Shown: positions 42,855 to 52,346 of the stretch, one piece after another | Layout of the letters: every line of letters begins with the position of its first letter | Position numbering within the stretch: position 1 is the first letter of the stretch | NCBI RefSeq assembly: GCF_900172215.1 | Contig: NZ_FWFP01000010.1 | Span: forward strand, 124,001 to 188,000 | DNA from: Ruegeria meonggei | Lineage (GTDB): Bacteria; Pseudomonadota; Alphaproteobacteria; Rhodobacterales; Rhodobacteraceae | Direction: 5' to 3' | DNA: 64,000 nucleotides | The notes under the pieces: generated by a model | The model's database searches: none | What the model saw: only the letters and a program-made list of their open reading frames with translations | Told to the model about the DNA's origin: nothing | Made by a program: the position numbers and the translations under genes

Positions 42855-43868
42855 ATGAGCGATCCCGGCATGGCCGAGAAGCTGGTTAAGGCATTGCAAC
42901 GCCCGGATGGTGACTTGGCCCTGCGTCCCGTGCACTCCATTGGCATCGGCGCGACCGGGTATTTCAAGCCCTCTCCGATCGCCGGTAACTTTTGTGTCGC
43001 CGAGCATTTTAACACCGACAAGACGGACGTATCCGTCAGGTTTTCGAACGGATCGGGTTGCGCCGTAGTGCATGACGGCTGGTCGGATGTGCGCGGTATG
43101 GCGGTTCGGTTTCACCTGCCCGATGGCACCGATACCGACCTGATCGCTATGACCCTGCCCGAGTTTTTTGCGCCAACTCCAGCAACCTTTTTGGAGTTCG
43201 CCGAAAAGGCCGCGCCAAAACCCTATGAAGGCGAGACGCCCTGGCAGAAAATCTGGAACTACCTTCAGCTGATCCTGCCCAAACGCGATCCCTATCCCGG
43301 TGAAACCATCAGCCCCGATGACGGTGCCATCGCCTATGCGGACAAATACGCTTTTTCCCAATTGGGTGTGATGCAGGCGGCGCAGATCGGCGCGCCAACC
43401 AGTTATGTGCGTGCGGCTTATCACGCGGTGCATACCTTCATCGTCACTGGCTCGGACGGTGTGCGCCGCTGGGTTCGGTTTTCCTGGCAACCGATCGCGG
43501 GGGTTTTGAACACCAACCCTGAAAAAACGCCTGACGATGACTTTCTACGGGCCGAACTGAAAGAGCGTTTATCCAAGGACTCAGCCCGGTTTTCCCTGAT
43601 GATGATGGTGGGTGAGGTCGGTGACGATTTCAACAATTCGTCGCGCCCCTGGCCACCGCATCGCAAACGCATCATGATGGGCACACTGACCGTCAATGCG
43701 GTGCCCGAAGATCAGATTGCGCAATCAGAAAAGCTTAGTTTCAATCCAGGTCTTCTAACCCCCGGCATCGAGGCCTCAGACGACCCGGTTCTGAAGATAC
43801 GGATCGACACGTACAAAACCTCAAGTGCATGGCGTGGCGGATCACCCTGCCCGTTCTCGGAGGGCTAA
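42855..43868 (+). CDS. Catalase-fold heme protein (SrpA-like mini-catalase)
   Basis: The 337-residue protein has the minimal catalase barrel. Candidate distal histidine: RPVHSIGIGATGYF near residue 28. The asparagine lies in VSVRFSNGSGC, and a heme-ligand tyrosine can be placed in IRIDTYKTSSAWRGG near the C-terminus, in the R-x-x-x-Y spacing of the family. It lacks the long N-terminal arm and C-terminal domains of true catalases. Mini-catalases include organic-hydroperoxide peroxidases and fatty-acid hydroperoxide converting enzymes. It starts an operon with an unknown gene and a DyP peroxidase gene (gaps of 3 and -4 bases). Confidence 0.85.
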   Translation: MSDPGMAEKLVKALQRPDGDLALRPVHSIGIGATGYFKPSPIAGNFCVAEHFNTDKTDVSVRFSNGSGCAVVHDGWSDVRGMAVRFHLPDGTDTDLIAMTLPEFFAPTPATFLEFAEKAAPKPYEGETPWQKIWNYLQLILPKRDPYPGETISPDDGAIAYADKYAFSQLGVMQAAQIGAPTSYVRAAYHAVHTFIVTGSDGVRRWVRFSWQPIAGVLNTNPEKTPDDDFLRAELKERLSKDSARFSLMMMVGEVGDDFNNSSRPWPPHRKRIMMGTLTVNAVPEDQIAQSEKLSFNPGLLTPGIEASDDPVLKIRIDTYKTSSAWRGGSPCPFSEG

Positions 43869-43871
43869 AGA

Positions 43872-44588
43872 ATGTCACAACAAAACAGTTGGTTTAACAG
43901 CTACGTCAACAGCCTGCCGGAACGGGGCTGGTTTAAATTCCTGTCCCGCTATATCGTCGTGCCCTATTGGAACTGGCGCGATCCAAAGCCAAAATTGCCC
44001 GGCGGACCGCGCCCCTCGCCCCAGCCGAGTGAAAACGTTCAGCGGATGATGAACCTGATCATGCCGTTGAAAGACCCCTCACCTGCCGGGCGCGCGCGGG
44101 CGACGCTTGCCATCGCCGAAAATGTGGAAGAAATCTTTGCCGGGCTGGACAATGTTGGCACCGTGCATTTTGCACGGTTCCTGCTAATTGACGATAATAT
44201 CTGCATGATTTCGGTCTATGATGGCGACTTCAGCAACTACATCCGAGATTTCATCACCACGATCGGCAGTGTGTTTGACGACGTCATCTCGCTGGTCGAC
44301 GGGGCTGAACACCTGATCCCAACCGAGCGCAATGTCGAAGAATTCATTGATTGGGTTCAAGAGCATGACCTGTTTCAGGCTGCCGATTTCCCGACCGATC
44401 TGTTTGGTCTGCAGGATGCGGCCAAAGGGCTGCCGCCTAACGAACCGCCCCATATGCTGGCGACGTTACCGCGCGAGTTTGTCCTGCAGCTGCACGCCAA
44501 CCGCAATATCTCATTGGGAGGCGGCTACCGCGCCTATCCCGGAATTTCAGCCGCGCAAGTGCGCCAAAAATTCGGACAGGGCTGGTGA
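43872..44588 (+). CDS. Conserved-looking protein of unknown function between catalase-fold and DyP genes
   Basis: I do not recognise this 238-residue soluble protein. Notable parts are WFKFLSRYIVVPYWNWRD near the N-terminus, a Pro-rich stretch, GTVHFARFLLID and MISVYDGDFSNYIRDFITTI, which read like the strand-helix unit of a dimeric ferredoxin-like fold, and a C-terminal GGYRAYPGISAAQVRQKFG. The ferredoxin-like unit is also the building block of DyP peroxidases. It is tied to both neighbours by near-zero gaps and ends inside the DyP gene. It may be a partner or substrate-handling subunit of the DyP enzyme (inference). Confidence 0.6.
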   Translation: MSQQNSWFNSYVNSLPERGWFKFLSRYIVVPYWNWRDPKPKLPGGPRPSPQPSENVQRMMNLIMPLKDPSPAGRARATLAIAENVEEIFAGLDNVGTVHFARFLLIDDNICMISVYDGDFSNYIRDFITTIGSVFDDVISLVDGAEHLIPTERNVEEFIDWVQEHDLFQAADFPTDLFGLQDAAKGLPPNEPPHMLATLPREFVLQLHANRNISLGGGYRAYPGISAAQVRQKFGQGW

Positions 44589-45982
44589 ATACAAAACTCG
44601 ATCTCGCCGACATTCAGGGCAATATTCTACGTGGCTATCGCCGCGAATATGTGCGCCATCTGATCCTTGAGGTCACGGACCGCACGGCAGCCAGGCAGTT
44701 TCTGGGGGCCGCTGTCGATGGCGGCAGCGACGCTGTTCCCGAAATCACACGCGGTGTTCTGTGGGAGGTCAAGCCACCCTTCTGCTTTAACATCGGCATC
44801 ACCTATGAGGGGCTGCGCGCGCTCGGTACATCATCCGACAACCTAAAGACCTTCCCGTCAGAATTTGTACAGGGCATGACCAAACGCGCGATGAAACTGG
44901 GAGATTTCGGAGCAAGCGGGCCGGAAAAATGGCCTGCCCCGTTTGATCAGCCGGACCGTGTGCATCTGATTGCGTCAGTGCATTCAGATGTGCCCGAACA
45001 TCTGGATATTGTCGAAAAGCAGGTCACCCAGGCCTTCACAGTTCTGGGCGTCCGCAACGGGCGCAACTTGCCCGAAGGAAAGGTGTTTTTTGGCTACGTC
45101 GACGGCATCTCGCAGCCTCGCTTTGAACAGGTCTATGACCCGGAACAAAAGGGTGTTGAAGAACCCATCGACCCGCTGGGCACCGCTTTGTTGGGTTATC
45201 CCACCAAGCAGGAGGGCGTGTGGTTCCGTGTTCCGTCACCCCGCTCGCTTGGGTTCAACGGGTCATTCAATGCCTTCCGCATTCTGGCGCAGGACGCCGC
45301 CGGGTTCGAAGCCTATCTGGATCAGGCCGCAGATGAGTTGATGGAGCACCCGGATCGCGATCAGCTGGTCGATCCCAACAATCTGGATCGCATCGGCAAG
45401 GGGCTCGACTTGCGGGGTGCGCTGCGCGAGGTCGTGGCTGCACAAATGTGTGGACGCTGGCGCAATGGGGTGCCGTACGAGCTGTCACCGAATGCCCAAT
45501 GGCCCGATGATGCCGTCTCGCCCACCAATTTCGACTATACCCATACGTCACGCTGCCCAGCGGGATCTCATTTGCGGCGTGGCAACCCCCGCGGCGGACC
45601 AATCGTTCAGCGTATCGCCAACTATACACGGCGTCTGGTACGGCGCGGGATGTCTTACGGGCCTGATTTCGATCCGCAGAACCCAGATACCGAGGAACGC
45701 GGCCTGCTGGGCAGTTTCATCGGGGCCAATATCGGTGCGCAGTTCGAAGCGGTGATGTGCGACTGGATCAACCTGGGCTTGCAGGACCCGCGTATTACCG
45801 GTGCCAATGACCCGTTGCTTGGGGCCAATACACCCGAAACCAGCTGGTTTGACATGACCTTGCCGGACGGAGGCACAATTCGTTTGCACGGGTTTCCACG
45901 CCTGATCTACACGCGCGGCGGGGCCTATACCTTTCTGCCCAGCCTGACCGCGATCAAGTACCTGTCCGAACTGACGACCTAA
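44585..45982 (+). CDS. Dye-decolorizing (DyP-type) peroxidase
   Basis: This 465-residue heme peroxidase has the GxxDG motif in VFFGYVDGISQPRFE (distal catalytic aspartate) and the proximal heme histidine in CPAGSHLRRGNPRGG, preceded by FDYTHTSR. The length and the insertions fit the larger DyP subfamilies and not the short encapsulin-associated type, and there is no encapsulin gene or Tat signal. It should oxidise organic substrates with H2O2 or hydroperoxides in the cytoplasm. The start overlaps the unknown gene by four bases, and its stop overlaps the convergent cyclase gene's stop by four bases. Confidence 0.92.
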   Translation: MNTKLDLADIQGNILRGYRREYVRHLILEVTDRTAARQFLGAAVDGGSDAVPEITRGVLWEVKPPFCFNIGITYEGLRALGTSSDNLKTFPSEFVQGMTKRAMKLGDFGASGPEKWPAPFDQPDRVHLIASVHSDVPEHLDIVEKQVTQAFTVLGVRNGRNLPEGKVFFGYVDGISQPRFEQVYDPEQKGVEEPIDPLGTALLGYPTKQEGVWFRVPSPRSLGFNGSFNAFRILAQDAAGFEAYLDQAADELMEHPDRDQLVDPNNLDRIGKGLDLRGALREVVAAQMCGRWRNGVPYELSPNAQWPDDAVSPTNFDYTHTSRCPAGSHLRRGNPRGGPIVQRIANYTRRLVRRGMSYGPDFDPQNPDTEERGLLGSFIGANIGAQFEAVMCDWINLGLQDPRITGANDPLLGANTPETSWFDMTLPDGGTIRLHGFPRLIYTRGGAYTFLPSLTAIKYLSELTT

Positions 45983-48900
45983 GCCAAATCCGCCAGCGCC
46001 GCGTCGATGCGTTTCAGCATCGGCGACTGTCCGGCAGTTTCCACAATCACCCGGGCTTTGGTCAGGTGGTCTTTGGCCAGCGCTTTCTTTTTCTTCGCTT
46101 TGTAAAGCAGGCCTATGATCATGTCACAGCGGGCGATGTAATGCCCCTTTTCGTCGAACTGAGGGTTTGCGCGCACCTGTTCAATCATCGCCTTCAGACG
46201 CTTTTCGCCAAACAGCATGACCATTAGGATAGACCAGAAATTTACGACCAGGACCTTAAAGGACCCACCACCTTCACCGGTCAGAATAGCCAGATACATC
46301 TCGCACAGGAACAGGCGCGCCCAGTCGGCTGACACCATGGTGCCTTCATCCGTGCGTTTCTGAATCGCGTCTTCAATCTGGCGCAGCCCCTCTGCCACCT
46401 GACCCTTCAGGGCGTAGGCCACACCCAGCATTGTCGCCGGGCCAAAGGTGAACAGAGTCCATCCCTTTTCCTCGCAATCTTTGATATGCTCCTGAACCAC
46501 TTCCATCGCGCCCGGTTTTTCCAGCGGCACCATGGCGCCCACACGGGCGGCCTCAGCTATGGCTAGTTCGAACTCGACCTGCGATTCCTTGCGCGCCTCT
46601 TCTGCCATCTTCAGCGCCAGCTCATGGTCGTCAGACACCATCGCAATCAGCGCCTTCATCGCCTTGCCATAGCCCAGCGCGCGGGGGTCGTTCTTGGATT
46701 TGCCCAAGGCGATCATCTGGTCCGAGGTCGCATGAGCCCGGGCCACGCGCCCGCGGGTCAGCTCATTCCACCCAACCGTCGCCAAAAAGAAATTCTGGAT
46801 ATAAGCGTCGTCGATCTGCTCCAGCGCCGCTTCGATCTCTTTTTTTCGGGCCTCAAACCGCGCGTTGTCGATGGGTGAATGATAGATCGACACGGATAGC
46901 TCGTTGACCATGGCATAGGCCCGGGATGCAGGATCCCTTAGACGTTTGGCCATATCGGTCAGTTCTTGCTGCACCCAGTGGGCTTCGTGGTATTTGCCGT
47001 TGCATACCAGACAGGACACGTAATGGTGCAGGAAAAGGGCATGATGCCGGTTGTCCCCGACCTGTTGCAAGATCGGCCGCACTGTACCTGCCAGATCAAT
47101 AACCGTTTTGACTCGCAAAGAGATGTTTGAACACAGGGCGAAACTGGCGAGAAACTCGGCAAATTGTTCATTCGTGGCGCAGTCAGGGTCGGCCTGATAC
47201 ATCTCTAGTGCAGTGACAAAATACCTGTTGGCTTCGTCCAGTGAATAAACACCCAGGCTTTTGTCGCCAGCCATCGCGCTGTAGCGGAATGCCTGATCCC
47301 GACGGTCAGTTTGTCCGTAATGAAAGGCCAACATCTCGGCCGCTTCTTGCAGGCGGTTCGCATTGCGCTGAACCAAGGCTTCGGCGATGGCCAGGTGCAA
47401 TTCGGACCGGCGCGACATAACCATACTTTGATAGACCGAATCCCGCAGCAGGACATGTTTGAAGATGTAATCAGAGGAGTTCGCCTCGCGAAACAGCACA
47501 TCCTGCGCCTGAAGCCTTTGCAGAGTGGTACCGGTCTCGTCAGCATTCTCAACCAGTTGCGACAACAATCCGGGGTCGAACCGGCGGCCAATGACGGCAG
47601 CCGCCTGAAGCAATTCGCGATCCTCAGGCGACAGGCGGTCTATTCTGGCCGCAAGCAGGCTGCGCATGGTGACAGGCAGTCCGCTGTCCCCGATATCTGC
47701 GTCAATATGGGCTTTGCCATCTTCGACCCGCAAAGACCCCTGATCCAGCAAAAAACTCAGGATCTCTTCACCAAACAGCGGGTTGCCACCGGCGCGCTCT
47801 GTCAGTTGCTGCGCCAACCCGTCAGGCAGGTCTGTCACATCAAGACGGTTCTGCGCCAGACTGGCGAAGTCCGAGGCATCCAAAGGTTTCAGAGCGACGG
47901 TCGTCACACCACTTTGGTCCAGCCAAGGTGGCGCATATTCCGGCCGTCTGGTCTGTATGATCAGCAGATTCGAAAGATCAGTATCCGCAATCAGAATGCC
48001 CAGCAGATCCTCTGAGGCGCTGTCGATCCAATGGCTGTCTTCGATCAGCATCACGACCTGATCGCGGGCACACTTAGCCTTCAGCATCTCGCGCAGCAAC
48101 TCGCGAATGCGCAAACCGATCAAGACACCGTCCAGACCCTCCAGCGACCCCGCGGGCGGTTTGATCCCCAGAAGGCTCATCATCAGCCCAAGGTTTTGCT
48201 GCGTAAACAACCCGGATTTCTCAAGCCCGACTTCCAGCTTCTTCTGAACCCGTAGAGGGTTGTCGGTGTCGTGGATCTGAAAGGAATTCCGAATAATTTC
48301 GAGGAAGGGCAGAAACGGGATTTGCTGACCGTCGGCAAAGCAGTATCCGGTCAGTATCGCGGTTTCTTCGGCCTGCAGCTGCTGCAGAAACTCAAACACA
48401 AGGCGGGTTTTGCCCAGCCCCGGTTCAGCCACCAAATCAATAACGGAACGCGCCGCCTTTGACCGCTCCAGCGCCGCCGACATCGCGCGCTGTTCTTGGT
48501 TGCGGCCAACATAGCTGCTGAGCCCCTGCGCCACCGAGGCGTCAAAACGGGCCGCATCTTCATGAATGGAATGCAGTTGCCACAGCTTTTGCGGCGTGGA
48601 GAGGCCTTTGATTTGGTGCTCACCGAAAAAGCTTAGCTCGGTGACCCATTCGACCAAGCCACGCGTTGTATTGCACAGCAGGGTTCCACCCGAGGGAGCA
48701 AGGTTTTCCAGACGCGCCGCCAAATTCACAGTGCTGCCAACGGCAGTGGTCGGGCCGCCCTCGCCCTGCACAGCGGCCATCAGAACTGTGCCCGAACTGA
48801 TCCCCACCCGCATCTGCGGGCGCACCCCGAAACGGGCGTCAAACTCCCCAGCGGCAGCCAGGAACGCTGCATGGATGGACTGAGCTGCACGGCAGGCCCG

Positions 48901-49164
48901 CAAGGCCGGGTCTTCCAACGCGTCGGGAATCCCAAACAACGCCATGATGCTGTCGCCGGCAAAATCCCGGACTGTGCCCCCATGACCTTCCGCTGCCCTA
49001 ACAAGCGTGTCATAGACCATGCGCACAAAACCCAGGGCTTTTTCTTCCTCTAGCCCGGCAACGATACCCGTGAAACCAACCATATCAGCGAACAGTACCG
49101 ACACCTGGCGCCTTTGCCCCAAATCCGCTGTCTGCTGTGCAGGTTTTTCTGTTCCATCCGCCAT
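45979..49164 (-). CDS. Class III cyclase-like domain fused to AAA ATPase and TPR region
   Basis: The 1061-residue protein has a cyclase homology domain at about residues 18-185, an AAA/predicted-ATPase domain at about 220-560 (VAEPGLGKTRLVFEF as Walker A, VVMLIEDSHWID as Walker B), and a long helical TPR-like part to the end. In the cyclase domain the metal aspartates are present (LFADMVGFT and FAGDSIMALFG), as are Asn and Arg in VGSTVNLAARLE. However, the lysine that normally selects the base is replaced: the motif reads VRDFAGDS where DKFIGD is usual. This may change or abolish nucleotide use. No membrane helix is seen. It converges on the DyP operon. Confidence 0.87.
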   Translation of the reverse strand: MADGTEKPAQQTADLGQRRQVSVLFADMVGFTGIVAGLEEEKALGFVRMVYDTLVRAAEGHGGTVRDFAGDSIMALFGIPDALEDPALRACRAAQSIHAAFLAAAGEFDARFGVRPQMRVGISSGTVLMAAVQGEGGPTTAVGSTVNLAARLENLAPSGGTLLCNTTRGLVEWVTELSFFGEHQIKGLSTPQKLWQLHSIHEDAARFDASVAQGLSSYVGRNQEQRAMSAALERSKAARSVIDLVAEPGLGKTRLVFEFLQQLQAEETAILTGYCFADGQQIPFLPFLEIIRNSFQIHDTDNPLRVQKKLEVGLEKSGLFTQQNLGLMMSLLGIKPPAGSLEGLDGVLIGLRIRELLREMLKAKCARDQVVMLIEDSHWIDSASEDLLGILIADTDLSNLLIIQTRRPEYAPPWLDQSGVTTVALKPLDASDFASLAQNRLDVTDLPDGLAQQLTERAGGNPLFGEEILSFLLDQGSLRVEDGKAHIDADIGDSGLPVTMRSLLAARIDRLSPEDRELLQAAAVIGRRFDPGLLSQLVENADETGTTLQRLQAQDVLFREANSSDYIFKHVLLRDSVYQSMVMSRRSELHLAIAEALVQRNANRLQEAAEMLAFHYGQTDRRDQAFRYSAMAGDKSLGVYSLDEANRYFVTALEMYQADPDCATNEQFAEFLASFALCSNISLRVKTVIDLAGTVRPILQQVGDNRHHALFLHHYVSCLVCNGKYHEAHWVQQELTDMAKRLRDPASRAYAMVNELSVSIYHSPIDNARFEARKKEIEAALEQIDDAYIQNFFLATVGWNELTRGRVARAHATSDQMIALGKSKNDPRALGYGKAMKALIAMVSDDHELALKMAEEARKESQVEFELAIAEAARVGAMVPLEKPGAMEVVQEHIKDCEEKGWTLFTFGPATMLGVAYALKGQVAEGLRQIEDAIQKRTDEGTMVSADWARLFLCEMYLAILTGEGGGSFKVLVVNFWSILMVMLFGEKRLKAMIEQVRANPQFDEKGHYIARCDMIIGLLYKAKKKKALAKDHLTKARVIVETAGQSPMLKRIDAALADLA

Positions 49165-49309
49165 GTCAGAGAATGGTTTACAGCACCGCGCCGCGCGCCG
49201 CTAGTATCTGCCGCTATGGAAACCGAAAAACTCGTTTACATGGCAACGAAAATGTCACGCATAGCCCTGTATAATAAAGACATTGCTACGCGATCTGCCG
49301 AGCCACCCG

Positions 49310-50233
49310 TCAGGCTGAGAACTCCAGCTTGAGCCCCGGACGTGGCCATCGCCCCTTGTAGATTTTGCCGGTGCTCGACGCGGTGATCCAGATATCGCGC
49401 ATATCGCTGCCACCAAAGCACATATTGGTGGTGAACATATCCGGAATTTCTACGTGTTCGGTGGTGCCATTCAGGCTGAATACCGTGATGCCACCCGTAA
49501 ACAGCGTGCCGACGCAGACGCGCCCGTCTTCCTCGACCTTGAGGCTGTCCAGCCACTGATATCCGGGCAATGTCTGAACCACATTCCCCGGCATTCCGGG
49601 AATCGGCCCGGGTTTGACCTGGCCCGGCCCCGTAATCTCCATCGCCCAGAGCCGCCCATACACCGTGTCCGAGACGTAAACAGTTTTGCCGTCCGGGGAC
49701 AGACCCACCCCGTTTGGCATCGGAATCGTGGCAGCCTTGATCAGGGTTTTGCCATCAATAGAGGCGTAGTACAGCCCGCCGTAGCGGGTCGATTCCTCGT
49801 CTTGCATGCCGGTGTCGGTAAACCAGAACCCGCCAGACTTGTCGAACACCAGATCATCAGGCGCGATCAGCCGCTTGCCTTGGTAGTCCTCAAACAGGGT
49901 GGTTACGACGCCCGTCTTCAGATCGACACGATGCACGGACCCACCTTGGTAATCCGGCCGGATGGGGGCAGGCACTGTGATATGGTCAGGGCCAAAAGGT
50001 ACAAAGCTATAGACGGCCCCGTTGTTGCAGACATACGCCGCCCCATCCGGCCCGATGGCAACGCCGTTGGGTCCGCCTTCGATCTTGGCCACGGTGCTGA
50101 CGGTCCCATCCGGCGACAGGCGCGCCAGAATCTGGTCTTTGATATCGACAAACAGCACCGAGCCGTCATCCATTGCGACCGGGCCTTCAGGAAACCCCAG
50201 CCCGCTGCACATCTCTTTCAGTTCCAATGACAT
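49310..50233 (-). CDS. SMP-30/gluconolactonase/LRE-like protein
   Basis: This 307-residue six-bladed propeller starts at the ATG at 50233, because agggagc lies just upstream; a longer frame adds 11 unlikely residues. Metal ligands can be read in LGFPEGPVAMDDG (Glu), GGPNGVAIGPDG (Asn), IPMPNGVGLSPDGKTVYVSD (Asn, Asp). It resembles strictosidine-synthase-like lactonases more than the SMP-30 protein at 19326. There is no signal peptide. It stands alone between the cyclase gene and the B12 uptake operon, so its substrate is not suggested by context. Confidence 0.82.
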   Translation of the reverse strand: MSLELKEMCSGLGFPEGPVAMDDGSVLFVDIKDQILARLSPDGTVSTVAKIEGGPNGVAIGPDGAAYVCNNGAVYSFVPFGPDHITVPAPIRPDYQGGSVHRVDLKTGVVTTLFEDYQGKRLIAPDDLVFDKSGGFWFTDTGMQDEESTRYGGLYYASIDGKTLIKAATIPMPNGVGLSPDGKTVYVSDTVYGRLWAMEITGPGQVKPGPIPGMPGNVVQTLPGYQWLDSLKVEEDGRVCVGTLFTGGITVFSLNGTTEHVEIPDMFTTNMCFGGSDMRDIWITASSTGKIYKGRWPRPGLKLEFSA

Positions 50234-50371
50234 TCTCTTGCTCCCTGCTCGCATTGGGGCATCCAATGCTCCACCCTACTGTGGGAAACTCTGGCGGTAT
50301 CGCCTTTGTATTACAAGTCCTTGGCGCAGGCATCGCACTGTCTGCGAGTTACTGAGAATACCCTGCCCGGC

Positions 50372-51379
50372 TTAATGCTTCACAGTTCGAAACAGCAGCA
50401 AGAATACAAACAGCGATCCTATTGAGGTGGTCACGATCCCCACGGGCAACTCTTGTGGGGCCAGCAAAAGCCGGCTGAGGATATCTGAGCCCGTCAACAA
50501 GGCCGCGCCAACAATGGCTGCTGTCGGCAACAGTTGGGTATGCAACGGCCCGGCGATCCCGCGGGCGATATGCGGCACCATCAGGCCGACAAAACCAATC
50601 ACGCCTGCCACAGACACAAACATCGCCGTCGCAAGGGCGGCCGCAAAGAACATGCTGAATCGCAACCCCTGCACCGGCACGCCCAGGGTCGAGGCCGTCA
50701 GGTCCCCAGTCAGCAGCGCATCGAGCCAGCGGCTGCGATACAGCGAATAGATCAGGATCAGCAGCAACCCGGCGCACACAAGGGGGAATGTCTCCCACCG
50801 GGCCAGGCCCAGACCGCCCAGCATCCAGAAGATGACCGAATGCGCCGCGCGATTGTCGCCTGCGAAGATCAGATAGTTGGTGATCGCCGAGAACAGGAAA
50901 GAAACCGCAAGACCAGCAAGGATCAGCTTTTCCGGCGCACTGGTGCGCAATCCGTGAACCAGCGCCAGCACGATAGCCGATGCGACCAAGCCGCCGCAGA
51001 ATGCAGCCAGCGGGAGTGTCCAAAATCCCAGTATGTCTCCGGTCACCGTGATGACAAACACGGCCCCCGCCGCCGCACCTGACGACAGACCAAACAGAAA
51101 CGGATCGGCCAGATCGTTGCGGGTTGTGGTTTGCAGGACAACACCGACAATGCCCAGACCAGCCCCGATGATCGCGGCAAACAGCGCGCGCGGCAGGCGC
51201 AGATCGAACACGATCCGATGCAGGGGCGACATGTCCCCCTCGATCAGCCCTGTTCCCAGCAGGATGGCGGTGACTGTGTCGGATACAGGGATCGATGTGG
51301 TTCCGTAGACGATCGAAACCAGCAAAAGGGCGGCGATGACAGCCGCCCCCAGCAAGAATGTCAGGCCCAATCGGCCCAT
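50372..51379 (-). CDS. FecCD-family ABC transporter permease, probably vitamin B12 uptake
   Basis: The 335-residue protein has about ten membrane segments and the BtuC/FecCD wording: RLPRALFAAIIGAGLGIVGV near residue 60, GLSSGAAAGAVFVI, and GFVGLMVPHIARGIAG near residue 250, which contacts the ATPase. It is the channel subunit of a type II importer. Its gene follows the binding-protein gene by one base, and the operon is preceded by a cobalamin riboswitch, so corrinoid is the predicted cargo and not a ferric siderophore. Confidence 0.88.
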   Translation of the reverse strand: MGRLGLTFLLGAAVIAALLLVSIVYGTTSIPVSDTVTAILLGTGLIEGDMSPLHRIVFDLRLPRALFAAIIGAGLGIVGVVLQTTTRNDLADPFLFGLSSGAAAGAVFVITVTGDILGFWTLPLAAFCGGLVASAIVLALVHGLRTSAPEKLILAGLAVSFLFSAITNYLIFAGDNRAAHSVIFWMLGGLGLARWETFPLVCAGLLLILIYSLYRSRWLDALLTGDLTASTLGVPVQGLRFSMFFAAALATAMFVSVAGVIGFVGLMVPHIARGIAGPLHTQLLPTAAIVGAALLTGSDILSRLLLAPQELPVGIVTTSIGSLFVFLLLFRTVKH

Positions 51380-51380
51380 A

Positions 51381-52328
51381 TCAGTTTAGGTCCGGGTGCA
51401 TGGCATTCGCCATTTTCGCGATTGCCTTGATATTTGCAGGTCCGGGGGTCAGCTCTTCGTAGCGCAGACCGATCCAACGCTCGTTTTTCACGGCATCCGT
51501 TTGTGACATCACCGGATGCTCTTGCAGGAACTTAAAGGTATCCGCTGCCCCATTTCCGGTCTGGTAGTCCAGCAACACAAGGAATTCCGGGTTCGCCGCC
51601 GCGATGGCCTCCCAGGACGAACGGCCCCAGCTTGTGTCCATGTCATGGGTGACATTCTCACCACCAGCCGCGGCAATCATCGCGTCGGGAATGGCAAACT
51701 TGCCTGCCGTAAAAGGCGCGTCAGCCGGACCATCCAGCAAGAATACGCGTGGCTTGAACAGGTCGGCGGTCTGCGCCTGAATTGCGGACAGTTCTTGTTT
51801 CCAGCCGTCTACAAGCGCCTCTGCCTTGTCCTCGACATGCATGACTTTACCCAGGCGCAGGACATCGCCGAACAACAAATCCATGCTGGCCTCGGGGCGG
51901 GTTTTATTTAGGTGAACGCAGCTTTCCGTCAGGATCATCGTCTTAATGCCAAACGGTTCCAGCGTATCAGGGGTCACATCGCCACCCGGCTTCATGCCAT
52001 AATACCAGCCAGCAAAGAACAGATCCGCCTCAACCGCCACAAGGTTTTCGACCGCCGGGTACTTCGGCGCAAGCTCGGGAATATCACCACGCAGAGTGTC
52101 GAATTCCGGGCTGGTCTTGTACCAGCCGGTGATACCGGTAAGACCGACGATTTTGTCCTGCAGGCCCAAAGCAAAGGCCATGTCGGTCATGTTCATGTCA
52201 TGCACGACCAGCCGCTCGGGCTGAGTTTCGAACACCAGCGGCTCGCCGCAATTGTCAACTGTGACCTCATGCGCGGCAGCACCGGTCGCCATGGCTGCGA
52301 CCAGCGCCACGGACCAGATGTGTTTCAT
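51381..52328 (-). CDS. Periplasmic binding protein of the B12-type ABC transporter (BtuF-like)
   Basis: This 315-residue class III (helical-hinge) binding protein has a Sec signal peptide, MKHIWSVALVAAMATGAAA, cleaved before HEV. Typical parts are PLVFETQPERLVVHDMNMTD, FFAGWYYGMKPGG and WEAIAAANPEFLVLLDYQTG. The fold is shared with iron-siderophore binders, but the riboswitch upstream points to cobalamin or a precursor. A ggagat site precedes the ATG. It lies between the ATPase and permease genes of the same operon. Confidence 0.86.
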   Translation of the reverse strand: MKHIWSVALVAAMATGAAAHEVTVDNCGEPLVFETQPERLVVHDMNMTDMAFALGLQDKIVGLTGITGWYKTSPEFDTLRGDIPELAPKYPAVENLVAVEADLFFAGWYYGMKPGGDVTPDTLEPFGIKTMILTESCVHLNKTRPEASMDLLFGDVLRLGKVMHVEDKAEALVDGWKQELSAIQAQTADLFKPRVFLLDGPADAPFTAGKFAIPDAMIAAAGGENVTHDMDTSWGRSSWEAIAAANPEFLVLLDYQTGNGAADTFKFLQEHPVMSQTDAVKNERWIGLRYEELTPGPANIKAIAKMANAMHPDLN

Positions 52329-52346
52329 TTGGGAAATCTCCTTCAG

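Noticed and set aside
45979..45985. Four-base overlap of convergent stops as a sign of sequencing error
   Set aside because: Both reading frames end naturally with family-like C-termini; overlapping convergent stops are common in compact genomes.
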